64,000 nt of DNA from Actinomadura macrotermitis (GTDB taxonomy: Bacteria; Actinomycetota; Actinomycetes; Streptosporangiales; Streptosporangiaceae). Below the pieces are notes generated by a model. The model had not been told where the DNA came from and did not search any database. It saw nothing but the letters and a program-made list of their open reading frames with translations. The DNA is taken from contig NZ_WEGH01000001.1 in assembly GCF_009604375.1 (NCBI RefSeq), positions 62,001-126,000 on the forward strand, given 5' to 3'. Positions 8,170 through 17,815 of the stretch are shown here, piece after piece. The position numbers were made by a program, and so were the translations under genes. Numbering within the stretch: position 1 is the first letter of the stretch; each line of letters starts with the position of its first letter.

Positions 8170-9761
8170 CCGCCGCGTTCACCGGCACGGGAACCCTGGT
8201 GCGGCTCGCGCTGCGCCGGGACCGCGTCATGCTGCCCTCCTGGATCGCGATCGTCGTGCTGATGGCCTCCTCGTCGGCCTCGGCGACCGCCGGCCTCTAC
8301 CCCACCACGGCGTCCCGGGTGGAACTCGCCACGGCCAACAACGGCACCCCGTCCCTGGTCGCCCTGTACGGCCGCGTCTACGACCCCGGCTCCCTCGGCG
8401 CGGTGTCGCTGCTGAAGATGACCGTGTTCGGCGCGGTCGCGGCCGCGATCATGTCGATCCTGATCATGGTCCGGCACACCCGCGGCGACGAGGAGACCGG
8501 GCGGCTGGAGCTGGTCGGCGCCACCGCGATCGGCCGCCGCGCCCCGCTCACCGCGGCGCTGCTGGTGACGGCGGGCGCCGACCTGGCGCTCGGCGCGCTC
8601 GCCGCGCTCGGCCTGGCGGGCGCCGGGCTGCCGGTGGCCGGCTCGCTCGTCGCGGGCCTCGCCTGGGCCACGGCCGGCCTGGCCTTCGGCGCGCTCGCCG
8701 CGGTGGTCGCGCAGCTCACCGAGAGCGCCCGCAGCGCGATCGGGCTGTCCTCGGCGGTGCTCGGCGCGGCCTACCTGCTGCGCGCGGTCGGCGATTCCTC
8801 GGACGGCGCCCGCCGGCTGTCGTGGCTCTCCCCGATCGGCTGGAGCCAGCAGACCCGCCCCTACGCCGGGGACCGCTGGTGGGCGGCGCTGATCACGCTG
8901 GCGTTCACCGCCGCCGTGACCGCCGCCGCCTACGCCCTCGTCGCGCGCCGCGACCTCGGCGCGGGCCTGCTGCCGGACCGCCCCGGCCCGGCGACGGCGT
9001 CGGCCGCGCTGCGCGGTCCGGTCACGCTCGCCTGGCGGCTGCAGCGGACCGCCGTGCTGGCCTGGACGCTGGCGTTCCTGGTGGTGGGGCTGCTGGTCGG
9101 CGGCATCGCGGGCAACGTCGGCGACATGGTGGACAGCGACCAGGCACGGGAGTTCATCACCAAGCTCGGCGGCCAGAGGGCGCTCACCGACGCCTTCCTC
9201 GCCACCGAGGTCGCCTTCCTCGCGCTCGGCGCGTCGGTCTTCGGCATCCAGTCCGCGTTGCGGCCGCGAGGTGAGGAGACCGCGCAGCGGGCCGAGATGG
9301 TGCTGGCCACCGCCGCCGGCCGGGTCCGCTGGGTCGCCGCGCACCTCACCGTCGCCCTCGCCGGCACCGCGCTGCTGATGGCCGCCGCCGGGCTCGGCGC
9401 CGGCCTCGGGTACGCCGGGCAGGCCGGCGACGCGCACCAGGTCGGCCGGGTGCTCGGCGCCGCGCTCGCGCAGATCCCGGCCGTGTGGGTGGTCACCGGC
9501 ATCGTCACCGCCCTGTTCGGCCTGCTGCCGCGGCTGACCGCGCTCGGCTGGGCCGCGCTGGCGGCGTTCCTGCTGCTCGGCGAGTTCGGGACGCTGTTCG
9601 GGCTGCCCCAGGCCGTCCGGGACGTGTCGCCGTTCACGCACGTCCCGCATCTGCCGGGCGGGCAGGCGTCCGCGGCCCCGCTGCTGTGGCTGCTGCTCGT
9701 CGCGGCGGCGCTGACGGCGGCCGGCCTCTACGCCTTCCGCCGCCGCGACCTCGCCCCCTGA
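8166..9761 (+). CDS. ABC exporter permease, about 12 transmembrane segments
   Basis: A 531-residue membrane protein starting at the ATG that overlaps the ATPase stop. Hydrophobic segments occur in two similar halves (about residues 20-260 and 290-525), giving roughly 12 membrane spans. This is a duplicated ABC-2 permease of the type often annotated as a polyketide/antibiotic exporter. Each half begins with a basic amphipathic entry ([32 protein letters not shown]). It works with the upstream ATPase as an exporter. The gene ends inside a perfect terminator hairpin shared with hrpA. Confidence 0.9.
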   Translation: MTAAFTGTGTLVRLALRRDRVMLPSWIAIVVLMASSSASATAGLYPTTASRVELATANNGTPSLVALYGRVYDPGSLGAVSLLKMTVFGAVAAAIMSILIMVRHTRGDEETGRLELVGATAIGRRAPLTAALLVTAGADLALGALAALGLAGAGLPVAGSLVAGLAWATAGLAFGALAAVVAQLTESARSAIGLSSAVLGAAYLLRAVGDSSDGARRLSWLSPIGWSQQTRPYAGDRWWAALITLAFTAAVTAAAYALVARRDLGAGLLPDRPGPATASAALRGPVTLAWRLQRTAVLAWTLAFLVVGLLVGGIAGNVGDMVDSDQAREFITKLGGQRALTDAFLATEVAFLALGASVFGIQSALRPRGEETAQRAEMVLATAAGRVRWVAAHLTVALAGTALLMAAAGLGAGLGYAGQAGDAHQVGRVLGAALAQIPAVWVVTGIVTALFGLLPRLTALGWAALAAFLLLGEFGTLFGLPQAVRDVSPFTHVPHLPGGQASAAPLLWLLLVAAALTAAGLYAFRRRDLAP

Positions 9762-9778
9762 GCCGGCGGCTCAGGGGG
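9754..9778. terminator. Bidirectional terminator between ABC permease and hrpA
   Basis: CCCCCTGAGCC (9754-9764), a three-base loop and GGCTCAGGGGG (9768-9778) form a perfect 11-bp stem. Both convergent stop codons lie within the stem. There is no U-tract on either strand, which is common in high-GC actinobacteria. Confidence 0.7.
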
Positions 9779-12700
9779 TGAGCTGGGCCATGGCCTTGCG
9801 GATGCGCTTGTCGGAGACCGGATAGCGGGTGCCGAGCTGCTGGGCGAACAGGCTGACGCGCAGTTCCTCCAGCATCCACCGGATCTGCCGGACGGGCTCG
9901 TCGCCCCGGCGGGCCGGCGGCAGCCGCCGCAGCGTCTGCTCGTACTCCTGCTGGAGGACCTCGACCTGGTGGCTCAGCTGCCGGTCCCGGCCGGGGTTCT
10001 CCGGCAGCTTGTCCAGCCGGGCCTGCAGCGCCTTGAGGTAGCGCAGCACGTCGGGCAGGCGCCCCCGGCCCGTCGCGGTGACGAACCCGGCGTGGACCAG
10101 CTCGCCCTGCTGCCGCCGGATGTCGGTGAGCGCGGACACCAGGGTGAGGCTGGTGGTGCCGCGCAGCCGGCGGTCCAGCTCGTGCGAGGCCGCCAGGATC
10201 CGCTCGACCTGCGCCACGATCTCCGCCGTCGCGTCGTGCAGCCCGGCCCGGACGTGGTCGTACAGGCGGGTGAAGGCGGCCTGGTCCCAGGCCGGCCCGC
10301 CGGCCTCGGCGATCAGCCCGTCGGCGGCGGCCGTCACGCAGTCCTCGAACAACGCGGCGACCGACCCGTGCGGGTTGTGGCTGAGCGCGAGCTTGCCCTG
10401 GTTGGTCAGCCGCCCCTGGACCAGCTTCACCGGGGACGGCGCGTTCAGCAGGATCAGCCGCCGCGTCCCGCGCCACATGGCGCGGCGCTGCTCCGCCTCG
10501 GTCTCGTACATGCGCACTGCGACGCTGTCGCCCTCGTCGGTGAGCGCCGGATAGGCCTTGACCTGGTACCCGGCCTGCCGGCGCTCGTAGGTGCGCGGCA
10601 GCTCGCCGATCGTCCACGCGCGCAGCCCGGCCTTCTCCACGCCCTCGGCGGACGCGGCCTTGGCGAGGGTGCCGCGGACCTTCGGGGCGAGTTCGCGTTT
10701 CAGCGCGTCCAGGTCGGTGCCCTCGGCGACGGTCCTGCGGCGCTCGTCGACGATGCGGAACGTCATCCGCAGGTGCGGGCCGAGCCGCGACAGGTCCCAG
10801 GCCTCCCGCGCGATCGGCACGCCGGTCATCGCGGTCAGCTCCCGCTCCAGCGCGTCCAGCAGCGGCTCGGTGCGCGGCGCGACGCGCTCCAGCACCCGGC
10901 GGGCGTAGTCGGGCGCGGGCACGAAGTTGACCCGCAGCTGCTTGGGCAGCGAGCGGATCAGCTCGGTGACCAGCTCGGCGCGCAGGCCCGGCACCTGCCA
11001 CTCGAAGCCGTCCGGCTTCACCTGGTTCAGCACCTGGACCGGGATGTGCACGGTGACGCCGTCGGCGTCGGCGCCCGGCTCGAACTGGTAGGTGAGGCGC
11101 AGCCGGAGCGGGCCCTGCTGCCAGGCGTCGGGGTAGTCGGCCTCGCGGACCTCGCCGGCGGCCCGGTTCATGAGCATCGACTTCTCGAAGCTCAGCCGGT
11201 CCGGCTCGGTGTGGCGGGCCTTCTTCCACCAGGCGTCGAAGTGCCGGCCCGACACCACGTCCTCGGGGACGCGCTCGTTGTAGAAGTCGAACAGGGTCTC
11301 GTCGTCGACGAGGATGTCGCGGCGCCGGGCGCGGTGCTCCAGCTCCTCGACCTCGTCCAGCAGCGCCCGGTTCTCCTTGAAGAACTTGTGGTGGGTCTCC
11401 CAGTCGCCCTCGACGAGGGCGTGCCTGATGAACAGCTCGCGCGACAGTTCAGGATCGATGCGGCCGTAGTTGACCGGCCGCTGCGCCACGATCGGCACCC
11501 CGTACAGGGTGACCTTCTCGTAGGCCATGACGGCGGCCTGCTTCTTGGACCAGTGCGGCTCGCTGTAGGTGCGCTTGACCAGGTGCCCGGCCAGCGGCTC
11601 GATCCACTCCGGCTCGATCTTGGCGTTGACGCGGGCCCACAGCCGCGACGTCTCGACCAGCTCGGCCGACATGATCCAGCGCGGCGGCTTCTTGAACAGC
11701 GCGGAGCCGGGGAAGACGGCGAACTTGGCGTTGCGGGCGCCGATGTACTCCTTGCCTCCCCGGCGCTTGTCTCCTTCGTCCTTCTTCTCGATGTCCATCA
11801 GGCCGATGTGCGACAGCAACCCGGCCAGCACGGAGACGTGGATGCGCTCGGGCGGGGCGGGGACGTCGTTGAGGGTGACGCCGAGGGACTTGGCGACCTG
11901 CTTGAGCTGCCCGTGCAGGTCCTGCCACTCGCGGATGCGCAGGTAGTGCAGGAACTCGTTCTTGCACATGCGGCGGAACTGGCTGCCCGACAGCTCCTTC
12001 TGCTGGTCGCGCAGGTAGTTCCACAGGTTCAGGTAGGCCAGGAAGTCCGAGGTCGGGTCGGCGAAGCGGCGGTGCCGCTCGTCGGCGGCCTGCTGGTGCT
12101 CGGCGGGGCGCTCGCGCGGGTCCTGGATGGACAGCGCCGACGCGATGACCAGCACCTCGCGGACGCAGCCGTTGCGGTCGGCCTCCAGCACCATCCGGGC
12201 GAGGCGCGGGTCGACGGGCAGCTGGGCGAGGCGGCGGCCGGACTCGGTGAGCCGCTTGCGCGGGTCCTGCTCCTGCGGGTCGATCGCGCCGAGCTCGTGC
12301 AGCAGGTCCATGCCCGCCTTGACGTTGCGGCGGTCCGGCGGCTCCACGAAGGGGAACGCGGCGATGTCGCCGAGGCCGAGCGCGGTCATCTGCAGGATGA
12401 CCGAGGCGAGGTTGGTCCGCAGGATCTCGGGGTCGGTGAACTCCGGCCGGGACTCGAAGTCCTCCTCGGAGTACAGCCGGATGCAGATGCCCTCCGACAC
12501 GCGGCCGCAGCGGCCCTTGCGCTGGTTGGCCGACGCCTGCGAGATCGCCTCGATCGGCAGCCGCTGCACCTTCAGCCGGTGGCTGTAGCGGGAGATGCGG
12601 GCGGTGCCGGGGTCGACGACGTACTTGATGCCGGGGACGGTCAGCGACGTCTCGGCGACGTTGGTGGACAGCACGATGCGGCGGCCGCGGTGCGACTGGA

Positions 12701-13727
12701 ACACCCGGTGCTGCTCGGCCGCCGACAACCGCGCGTACAGCGGCAGCACCTCGGTCGCCGGGCCGCGTTTGCCCTGGAAGTGCTTGTTCAGCGCGTCGGC
12801 GGTGTCGCGGATCTCGCGCTCGCCGCTGAGGAAGACCAGCACGTCGCCGGGCGCCTCCAGCGCCAGCTCGTCCACCGCGTCGATGATCGCCTGGATCTGG
12901 TCGCGGTCGGCGTCGGCGCCCGGGTCGCCCGCGTCGCCGATGGGCCGGTAGCGGACCTCCACCGGGTAGGTGCGGCCGGACACCTCCACGATGGGGGCGT
13001 CGCCGAAGTGCCGGGAGAACCGCTCGGGGTCGATCGTCGCCGAGGTGATGATCACCTTCAGGTCGGGCCGGCGCGGCAGGATCTCCTTGACGTACCCGAG
13101 CAGGAAGTCGATGTTGAGGCTGCGCTCGTGCGCCTCGTCGATGATCAGCGTGTCGTAGCGGCGCAGCAGCCGGTCGGTCTGGATCTCGGCCAGCAGGATG
13201 CCGTCGGTCATCAGCTTGACCAGGGTGTCGTCGCCGGACCGGTCGGTGAAGCGGACCTTGTAGCCGACCGCCTCGCCGAGCTCGGTGCCGAGCTCCTCGG
13301 CGATCCGGTCGGCGACGGTGCGGGCGGCCAGCCGGCGCGGCTGGGTGTGCCCGATCGAGCCGAGCACGCCGCGGCCGAGCTCCAGGCAGATCTTGGGCAG
13401 CTGGGTGGTCTTGCCCGACCCGGTCTCGCCCGCGACGATCACCACCTGGTGGTCGCGGATGGCGGCCGCGATGTCGTCGCGCTTCTGGCTGACCGGCAGC
13501 TCGGCGGGGTAGGTGATCTCGGGCACGGCGGCGCGCCGGCGGGCGACCCGCCGTTCGGCGGCCGCCACGTCGGCGGCGAGCTGGGCGGTGACGCCCTCGC
13601 GGCGGGCGGCGTCGCGCATCTTCTGCGTCCCGTCGATGCGGCGGCGCAGGCGGTGCCGGTCGACGGGCATCAGCTCGGGCAGGCGCGCGCGCAGGTCGGC
13701 GAGCGGCGATCTCACAGGCGTCCTCAT
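9771..13727 (-). CDS. hrpA: ATP-dependent RNA helicase HrpA
   Basis: A 1318-residue DEAH-box helicase, matching the usual length of about 1300 for HrpA. The N-terminal core shows GETGSGKTTQ (about residues 95-104), DEAH (about 198-201), the ITSATIDPERF motif III region, and SANQRKGRCGRVSEG (motif VI). After this come the winged-helix/ratchet and OB domains and the long HrpA-specific C-terminal region ending in IRWMLEELRVSLFAQQLGT. It acts on structured RNA or stalled ribosomes in the cytoplasm using ATP. It forms a single-gene unit. The start at the ATG 13727 gives the standard MRTPVRSPLADLRARLPEL beginning. Confidence 0.97.
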   Translation of the reverse strand: MRTPVRSPLADLRARLPELMPVDRHRLRRRIDGTQKMRDAARREGVTAQLAADVAAAERRVARRRAAVPEITYPAELPVSQKRDDIAAAIRDHQVVIVAGETGSGKTTQLPKICLELGRGVLGSIGHTQPRRLAARTVADRIAEELGTELGEAVGYKVRFTDRSGDDTLVKLMTDGILLAEIQTDRLLRRYDTLIIDEAHERSLNIDFLLGYVKEILPRRPDLKVIITSATIDPERFSRHFGDAPIVEVSGRTYPVEVRYRPIGDAGDPGADADRDQIQAIIDAVDELALEAPGDVLVFLSGEREIRDTADALNKHFQGKRGPATEVLPLYARLSAAEQHRVFQSHRGRRIVLSTNVAETSLTVPGIKYVVDPGTARISRYSHRLKVQRLPIEAISQASANQRKGRCGRVSEGICIRLYSEEDFESRPEFTDPEILRTNLASVILQMTALGLGDIAAFPFVEPPDRRNVKAGMDLLHELGAIDPQEQDPRKRLTESGRRLAQLPVDPRLARMVLEADRNGCVREVLVIASALSIQDPRERPAEHQQAADERHRRFADPTSDFLAYLNLWNYLRDQQKELSGSQFRRMCKNEFLHYLRIREWQDLHGQLKQVAKSLGVTLNDVPAPPERIHVSVLAGLLSHIGLMDIEKKDEGDKRRGGKEYIGARNAKFAVFPGSALFKKPPRWIMSAELVETSRLWARVNAKIEPEWIEPLAGHLVKRTYSEPHWSKKQAAVMAYEKVTLYGVPIVAQRPVNYGRIDPELSRELFIRHALVEGDWETHHKFFKENRALLDEVEELEHRARRRDILVDDETLFDFYNERVPEDVVSGRHFDAWWKKARHTEPDRLSFEKSMLMNRAAGEVREADYPDAWQQGPLRLRLTYQFEPGADADGVTVHIPVQVLNQVKPDGFEWQVPGLRAELVTELIRSLPKQLRVNFVPAPDYARRVLERVAPRTEPLLDALERELTAMTGVPIAREAWDLSRLGPHLRMTFRIVDERRRTVAEGTDLDALKRELAPKVRGTLAKAASAEGVEKAGLRAWTIGELPRTYERRQAGYQVKAYPALTDEGDSVAVRMYETEAEQRRAMWRGTRRLILLNAPSPVKLVQGRLTNQGKLALSHNPHGSVAALFEDCVTAAADGLIAEAGGPAWDQAAFTRLYDHVRAGLHDATAEIVAQVERILAASHELDRRLRGTTSLTLVSALTDIRRQQGELVHAGFVTATGRGRLPDVLRYLKALQARLDKLPENPGRDRQLSHQVEVLQQEYEQTLRRLPPARRGDEPVRQIRWMLEELRVSLFAQQLGTRYPVSDKRIRKAMAQLTP

Positions 13728-13903
13728 AACCGTCGTTCAGGATAGGTCGCGGGCGCCCGGCGCGGCGAACGCTTTTCCGGCGACCACTCGTCCAACATCG
13801 CACGTGGCCCGGCCATTCCGGGCCGGCCGCCCCGGTGGCCGCACGTGGCAATCACCGCCGGGCCCCTGCCCTCGCGCGCGTGGATCGTTCATTATGGGCC
13901 ACC

Positions 13904-15373
13904 ATGGAGACACCCAGCGCCGCGGGACGCTACCGGATCGACCGGCTCCTCGGCTCCGGCGCCTTCGCCACGGTGTGGCTCGGCCACGACGAGGAGCTGG
14001 CGTCCCCGGTGGCGATCAAGATCCTGGCCGAGCACTGGGCGCAGCACACCGACGTGCGCGAGCGGTTCGTGCAGGAGGCGCGGCTGCTGCGGCGGGTCGA
14101 CTCGCACCGGCTGGTGCAGGTGTTCGACATCGGGGAGCTGGCCGACGGCCGCCCCTACTTCGTCATGACCTACGCCGACCAGGGCACGCTGGAGGACCTG
14201 CTGGCGATCGCGCCGCTGCCGCCGAACGAGGCGCTGCGGCTGGCGCAGGAGGTGTGCCGGGGGCTGCAGGAGCTGCACGGGCAGGGCATCGTGCACCGCG
14301 ACCTGAAGCCGTCCAACGTGTTGATCCGCACCGTCGCGGCGGACGAGGAGCGGGTGATGATCTCCGACCTCGGCATCGCCCGCAGCGGGGACCGGCTGTC
14401 CAGCCTCACCCTGCCGGCCGGCTCGCCCGGCTACATGGCGCCCGAGCAGGCCATGATCGACGGGGCGCCGGACCACCGCGCCGACATCTACGGTCTCGGC
14501 GCGCTCACCTACCACCTGCTCACCGGCGAGCCGCCCGGCGAGACCCGGCGGCCGCCGAGCCTGCTGCAGCCCGCGGTCACGCCGCCGATCGACGCGGTGG
14601 TGCTGCGCGCGCTGGAGCCCGACCGGGACCGCCGCTGGCCCACCGCGGCGGCCTTCGGGCAGGCGCTGGCGCGCACCACCGGCAGGATCGACACCGATCC
14701 GCTGCCCGTCCCCCGGCCGGTCCCGCCGCGGCGGCGGCGCGGGCGGCGGCCGGGCCGCGCGGCGCTGCTCACCGCCGCCGGGATGGCGGCCGCCGCGCTC
14801 GGCGGCGGCGGGGCGGTGCTGGCGTTCGACGGCGACCACGCGGCCGACGCGCGCTCCACCGCGATCCGCCCGGCCGGCGATCCCGACACCGGGATCGGCG
14901 ACCCGAACGGCCGCTGGCTGCGCACCGACCGCGACATCCCGCCCCGCTACCGGCGGCTGATCGTGCGCGCGGGTACCTGGTGCCGGCTGCGCGGCCTCAG
15001 CCCGGCGCTGATCGCGGCGATGCTGAAGGCCGAGAGCGGCTTCGACGCGGACCTGTCGGACCCGGGCCGGGACGAGTACGGCATCGCCCGCTGGACGCCG
15101 AGCGTCCTCGTGCAGTGGCAGCCGGGCGGCGCGTCCGTCCCCGAGCCGCGGCCCGCCGACATCACGCCGGAGGTGTCGATCCCGGCGCTCGGCCGGTACC
15201 TGTGCTACTGGGGCCGCGGCGTGCGGGACGTGCCCGGCGATCCGGCGCTGAACCTGGCGGCGGTGTACCGGACCTCGGCGGCGAAGGTGCTGCAGTCGCG
15301 CGGCGTCCCGGCCGGGTACCGGGCCTACGCCGACGAGGTCGGCCGCCATCTGCGGGACTACCGGCCGCGCTGA
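13904..15373 (+). CDS. Transmembrane Ser/Thr protein kinase with extracellular lytic-transglycosylase-like domain
   Basis: A 489-residue protein. Residues 9-265 are a Hanks-type kinase with a Gly-rich loop LGSGAFATVW, VAIK Lys39, HRDLKPSN (Asp133), DLG in place of DFG (Asp155) and a GYMAPEQ activation segment. A basic Pro/Arg linker leads to one transmembrane helix (about 285-308). The outside part (about 356-430) resembles an SLT/lysozyme-like fold, with AAMLKAESGF (putative catalytic Glu at about 376) and YGIARW. Kinases of this type usually have PASTA or other sensor domains, so a wall-hydrolase-like sensor is unusual. The ATG at 13904 lacks a ribosome site; CATTAT eight bases upstream would fit a leaderless transcript. 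Confidence 0.9.
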   Translation: METPSAAGRYRIDRLLGSGAFATVWLGHDEELASPVAIKILAEHWAQHTDVRERFVQEARLLRRVDSHRLVQVFDIGELADGRPYFVMTYADQGTLEDLLAIAPLPPNEALRLAQEVCRGLQELHGQGIVHRDLKPSNVLIRTVAADEERVMISDLGIARSGDRLSSLTLPAGSPGYMAPEQAMIDGAPDHRADIYGLGALTYHLLTGEPPGETRRPPSLLQPAVTPPIDAVVLRALEPDRDRRWPTAAAFGQALARTTGRIDTDPLPVPRPVPPRRRRGRRPGRAALLTAAGMAAAALGGGGAVLAFDGDHAADARSTAIRPAGDPDTGIGDPNGRWLRTDRDIPPRYRRLIVRAGTWCRLRGLSPALIAAMLKAESGFDADLSDPGRDEYGIARWTPSVLVQWQPGGASVPEPRPADITPEVSIPALGRYLCYWGRGVRDVPGDPALNLAAVYRTSAAKVLQSRGVPAGYRAYADEVGRHLRDYRPR

Positions 15374-16854
15374 GGCCGGGCGGGCGCGACGGCGTCGTGC
15401 GGGGCGCGCGGGACCAGGCGCAGCGCGAGGACGGGGCAGACGGCGACGGCGCGGCGGGCGTCGGCCTCCAAGCGGGCCGGGATCGGGTCCTCGGGCAGCA
15501 CCGGGTAGTGGTACTCGTCCATCCGGATCAGGCTCGGCAGGACGTCGGCGCACAGGCCGTGCCCGTCGCAGCGGCTCCAGTCGACCTCCATCCGCAGCTG
15601 GGCCTCGGTCTCGGCGGGCAGCACGCCGAGGACGGGCCGCCCGCAGCCGCCGCCGGACACGTGCCGCGCCACGTCGTCGGCGAACACCTCCAGCGACGAG
15701 CGCACGAACCGGATCGTCCCATCGGGGTGGTGGCAGGCGCCGCGGCCGGCGACCAGCCGCGACGCGCGCTGGACGACCTCCAGCGCGCCCGCGCCGTCGC
15801 GCCCGGCGGCGAGCGCGGCGAGCGCGCCGGCGATGTCGGGCAGGCCGAGGCGGCAGGGCCCGCACTGCCCGGCGGACTCGGCGGCCAGGTAGCGGGCCAC
15901 CTGGGCGCACTCGCCGAGCGGGCAGGTGCCGCGGCCGAGCGGCATGATGATCCCGGCGCCGAGGGTGGCGCCGAACGCGGCCAGGCCGGCCCGCGACACC
16001 TGGGCGCGGGTGGCGCCGTCGCCGCTCAGCCAGGCGCCGTGGTAGCCGCCGACCAGCACGCCCTCCCCGGCCCGGCTGCCGCACAGGTCGAGCAGGTGCG
16101 CCAGCGGCGCGCCCGCCGGGGTCTCCACCACGGCCGGGAAGCGGGCCGAGCCGGTCACCGTCAGCAGCACGGTGCCGGGCTCGCCGGGCAGCCCCACCTT
16201 GCCGTAGCGCTCGGGGCCGAGCCCGGCGAGCACCGCGAGCTGGGCGTAGGTCTCGGCGTTGGACAGCAGCGTCGGCAGCCCGCCGACGCCCCGGGTCGCG
16301 GCGCGCACCTTGCGGCCGGGCGGGATCGGGCGGCGGCCGTCGATGCCGCGCACCAGGGCGCCGCCCTCGCCGGTGATGAACCGCTCGGGCAGCCGGGCGA
16401 CGCGGGCGCGGGCGCCGAGGCCGCGTTCGGCGATCGCCCGCTCCATCGAGTCGGCGGCGCCGGGATCGGTGACGCCGATGATCACCTCGCGGGCGCCGAG
16501 CGCGGTCGCGGCGAGCGCCGCGCCGTCCAGGACCAGGTGCGGGGCGCGGCAGAGCAGCACCTTGTCCTTGGCGCTGCCCGGCTCGCCCTCGGTGCCGTTG
16601 ACCACCACGACGGTGCGCTTGCGGCGGCGGACCGCACTGGCCGCGACCGCGCGCAGCTTGCGGGCGAACGGGAACGCGGCGCCGCCGCGCCCGTGCAGGT
16701 GCCCGGCCTCGGCGAGCGCGGCGAGCTGCTCGACGGTGTAGGGCTCGAGGCCCGGGTGCAGCCGCCGGTGCTCGTCCCAGTCCAGCCGCCGGGTGCCCTC
16801 CATGCCGAGGGTGAGCCGGGGCGGGCCGACCTGCCGGACCGCGATCGGCGTCAC
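15358..16854 (-). CDS. NuoF-like NADH/flavin Fe-S oxidoreductase fused to ferredoxin
   Basis: About 498 residues from the GTG at 16854, whose GTGA overlaps the stop of the membrane gene. The order is FMN/NADH-binding domain (GRGGAAFPFARKL, then NGTEGEPGSAKDK), SLBB-like domain, the Nuo51-type 4Fe-4S motif (GQCGPCRLG and the later RGACHHPDG), and a C-terminal single-cluster ferredoxin (CDGHGLCADVLPS then AVCP). It is related to the 51-kDa subunit of complex I, but GEEtAL is altered to GEGGAL. With the coupled haem-like membrane protein it probably passes electrons from NAD(P)H to a membrane cytochrome or the reverse. The gene end overlaps the convergent kinase gene by 16 bp. Confidence 0.85.
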   Translation of the reverse strand: MTPIAVRQVGPPRLTLGMEGTRRLDWDEHRRLHPGLEPYTVEQLAALAEAGHLHGRGGAAFPFARKLRAVAASAVRRRKRTVVVVNGTEGEPGSAKDKVLLCRAPHLVLDGAALAATALGAREVIIGVTDPGAADSMERAIAERGLGARARVARLPERFITGEGGALVRGIDGRRPIPPGRKVRAATRGVGGLPTLLSNAETYAQLAVLAGLGPERYGKVGLPGEPGTVLLTVTGSARFPAVVETPAGAPLAHLLDLCGSRAGEGVLVGGYHGAWLSGDGATRAQVSRAGLAAFGATLGAGIIMPLGRGTCPLGECAQVARYLAAESAGQCGPCRLGLPDIAGALAALAAGRDGAGALEVVQRASRLVAGRGACHHPDGTIRFVRSSLEVFADDVARHVSGGGCGRPVLGVLPAETEAQLRMEVDWSRCDGHGLCADVLPSLIRMDEYHYPVLPEDPIPARLEADARRAVAVCPVLALRLVPRAPHDAVAPARPQRGR

Positions 16855-17591
16855 CGGGACCTCCGCGCCCGCAGCGCCAGCACCGGGCGGGCGGCCAGCG
16901 CGAGCGCCACGCCCGCCACGCAGAGCAGGTAGCCGGCGACCACCCAGGCGGCCGGGTGCCGGCCCGCGGTCAGCCCGTGCACGATCGCCAGCGGCCAGGC
17001 GACGTAGGCGGTCAGGTGCAGGGCCCGCCACAGCCAGGGCCGCCCGGTGACGGCGAAGCGGCCGCGCACCATCCCGGTCGCGACGGCCAGGACCATCAGG
17101 TAGGACGCCGCGGTGCCGGTCCCGAAGTCCATCATCCGGGCGAGCGACATCGGCACGAACGCCTGCAGGACGCCGATGCGGTGGTGGCCGAGCTGGCAGG
17201 CCAGGTGCACCAGCAGCATCGCGATCGACACGAACGCCAGCACCCGGTGCACCAGCTGGGCGCGCACCCGGTGCGCGGGCGACAGCAGCGTGCGGTCGGT
17301 GGCCAGCAGCCCGATCATCACCGCCACCGACAGCGTGACCAGCGCGAACACGCCCGCGAAGAAGTCCAGGAAGGCGTCGGCGGTGTGCAGCGGCGGCATC
17401 ATCCAGCCGGCCGAGATGGCGACGCCGAGCAGCAGCCCGGCGGCGGCGAGCGCGACGCAGCCCGCGATCACGGCGGGGCGGGGCGGCCGCCGGAGGGCAC
17501 GGCGGCGCCCGGGGCGGGGGTGGGCGGTGCCCACCCCGAAACCCGCCGTCAGCTCGTGCCGGAGGCGGTCTTCACGGTCAGGAGTCACCAT
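16851..17591 (-). CDS. Ferric-reductase-like transmembrane cytochrome
   Basis: About 246 residues from the ATG at 17591 (a longer frame to 17750 is unlikely because its N-terminal extension is basic and unconserved in character). After about 45 soluble residues there are five or six hydrophobic helices. Two helices carry His pairs with haem-like spacing: H-x13-H in LVHRVLAFVSIAMLLVHLA and H-x12-H in ALHLTAYVAWPLAIVHG. This matches the di-haem core of ferric reductase-like membrane domains. It is upstream of, and overlaps, the NuoF-like gene, so the two form a transmembrane electron-transfer pair. The physiological acceptor is not evident. Confidence 0.8.
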   Translation of the reverse strand: MVTPDREDRLRHELTAGFGVGTAHPRPGRRRALRRPPRPAVIAGCVALAAAGLLLGVAISAGWMMPPLHTADAFLDFFAGVFALVTLSVAVMIGLLATDRTLLSPAHRVRAQLVHRVLAFVSIAMLLVHLACQLGHHRIGVLQAFVPMSLARMMDFGTGTAASYLMVLAVATGMVRGRFAVTGRPWLWRALHLTAYVAWPLAIVHGLTAGRHPAAWVVAGYLLCVAGVALALAARPVLALRARRSR

Positions 17592-17815
17592 TCCCGTCAG
17601 CACCGGCCTCTCGGATCGTCCATCGCGAACCCTGTGGCCATTACGACGCGCCCGTGCCCTGGTGTGTTCGCGGACACCCGCCTTCCCGCGGAAGGAGTCC
17701 GTGTTCCCCCGGCCCGGCCGCCGACCGGACCGTGTGTCGATGATGTGCACACAGCGGGTCAGGGGGCAAGGCCCCCCGACCGGCTTTTACCCTGGCCGGA
17801 ACCGGCGGTGCGCGC

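Noticed and set aside
9969-13745. Open frame of 1258 codons antisense to hrpA
   Set aside because: It mirrors the codon bias of hrpA, has repetitive Arg/Gly/Leu/Val composition and shows no domain; it is a GC-rich shadow.
16855-17031. Longer N terminus of the NuoF-like protein
   Set aside because: It would overlap the membrane protein gene by about 180 bases and adds only Arg/Gly-rich shadow sequence; GTG 16854 with a GTGA overlap is preferred.
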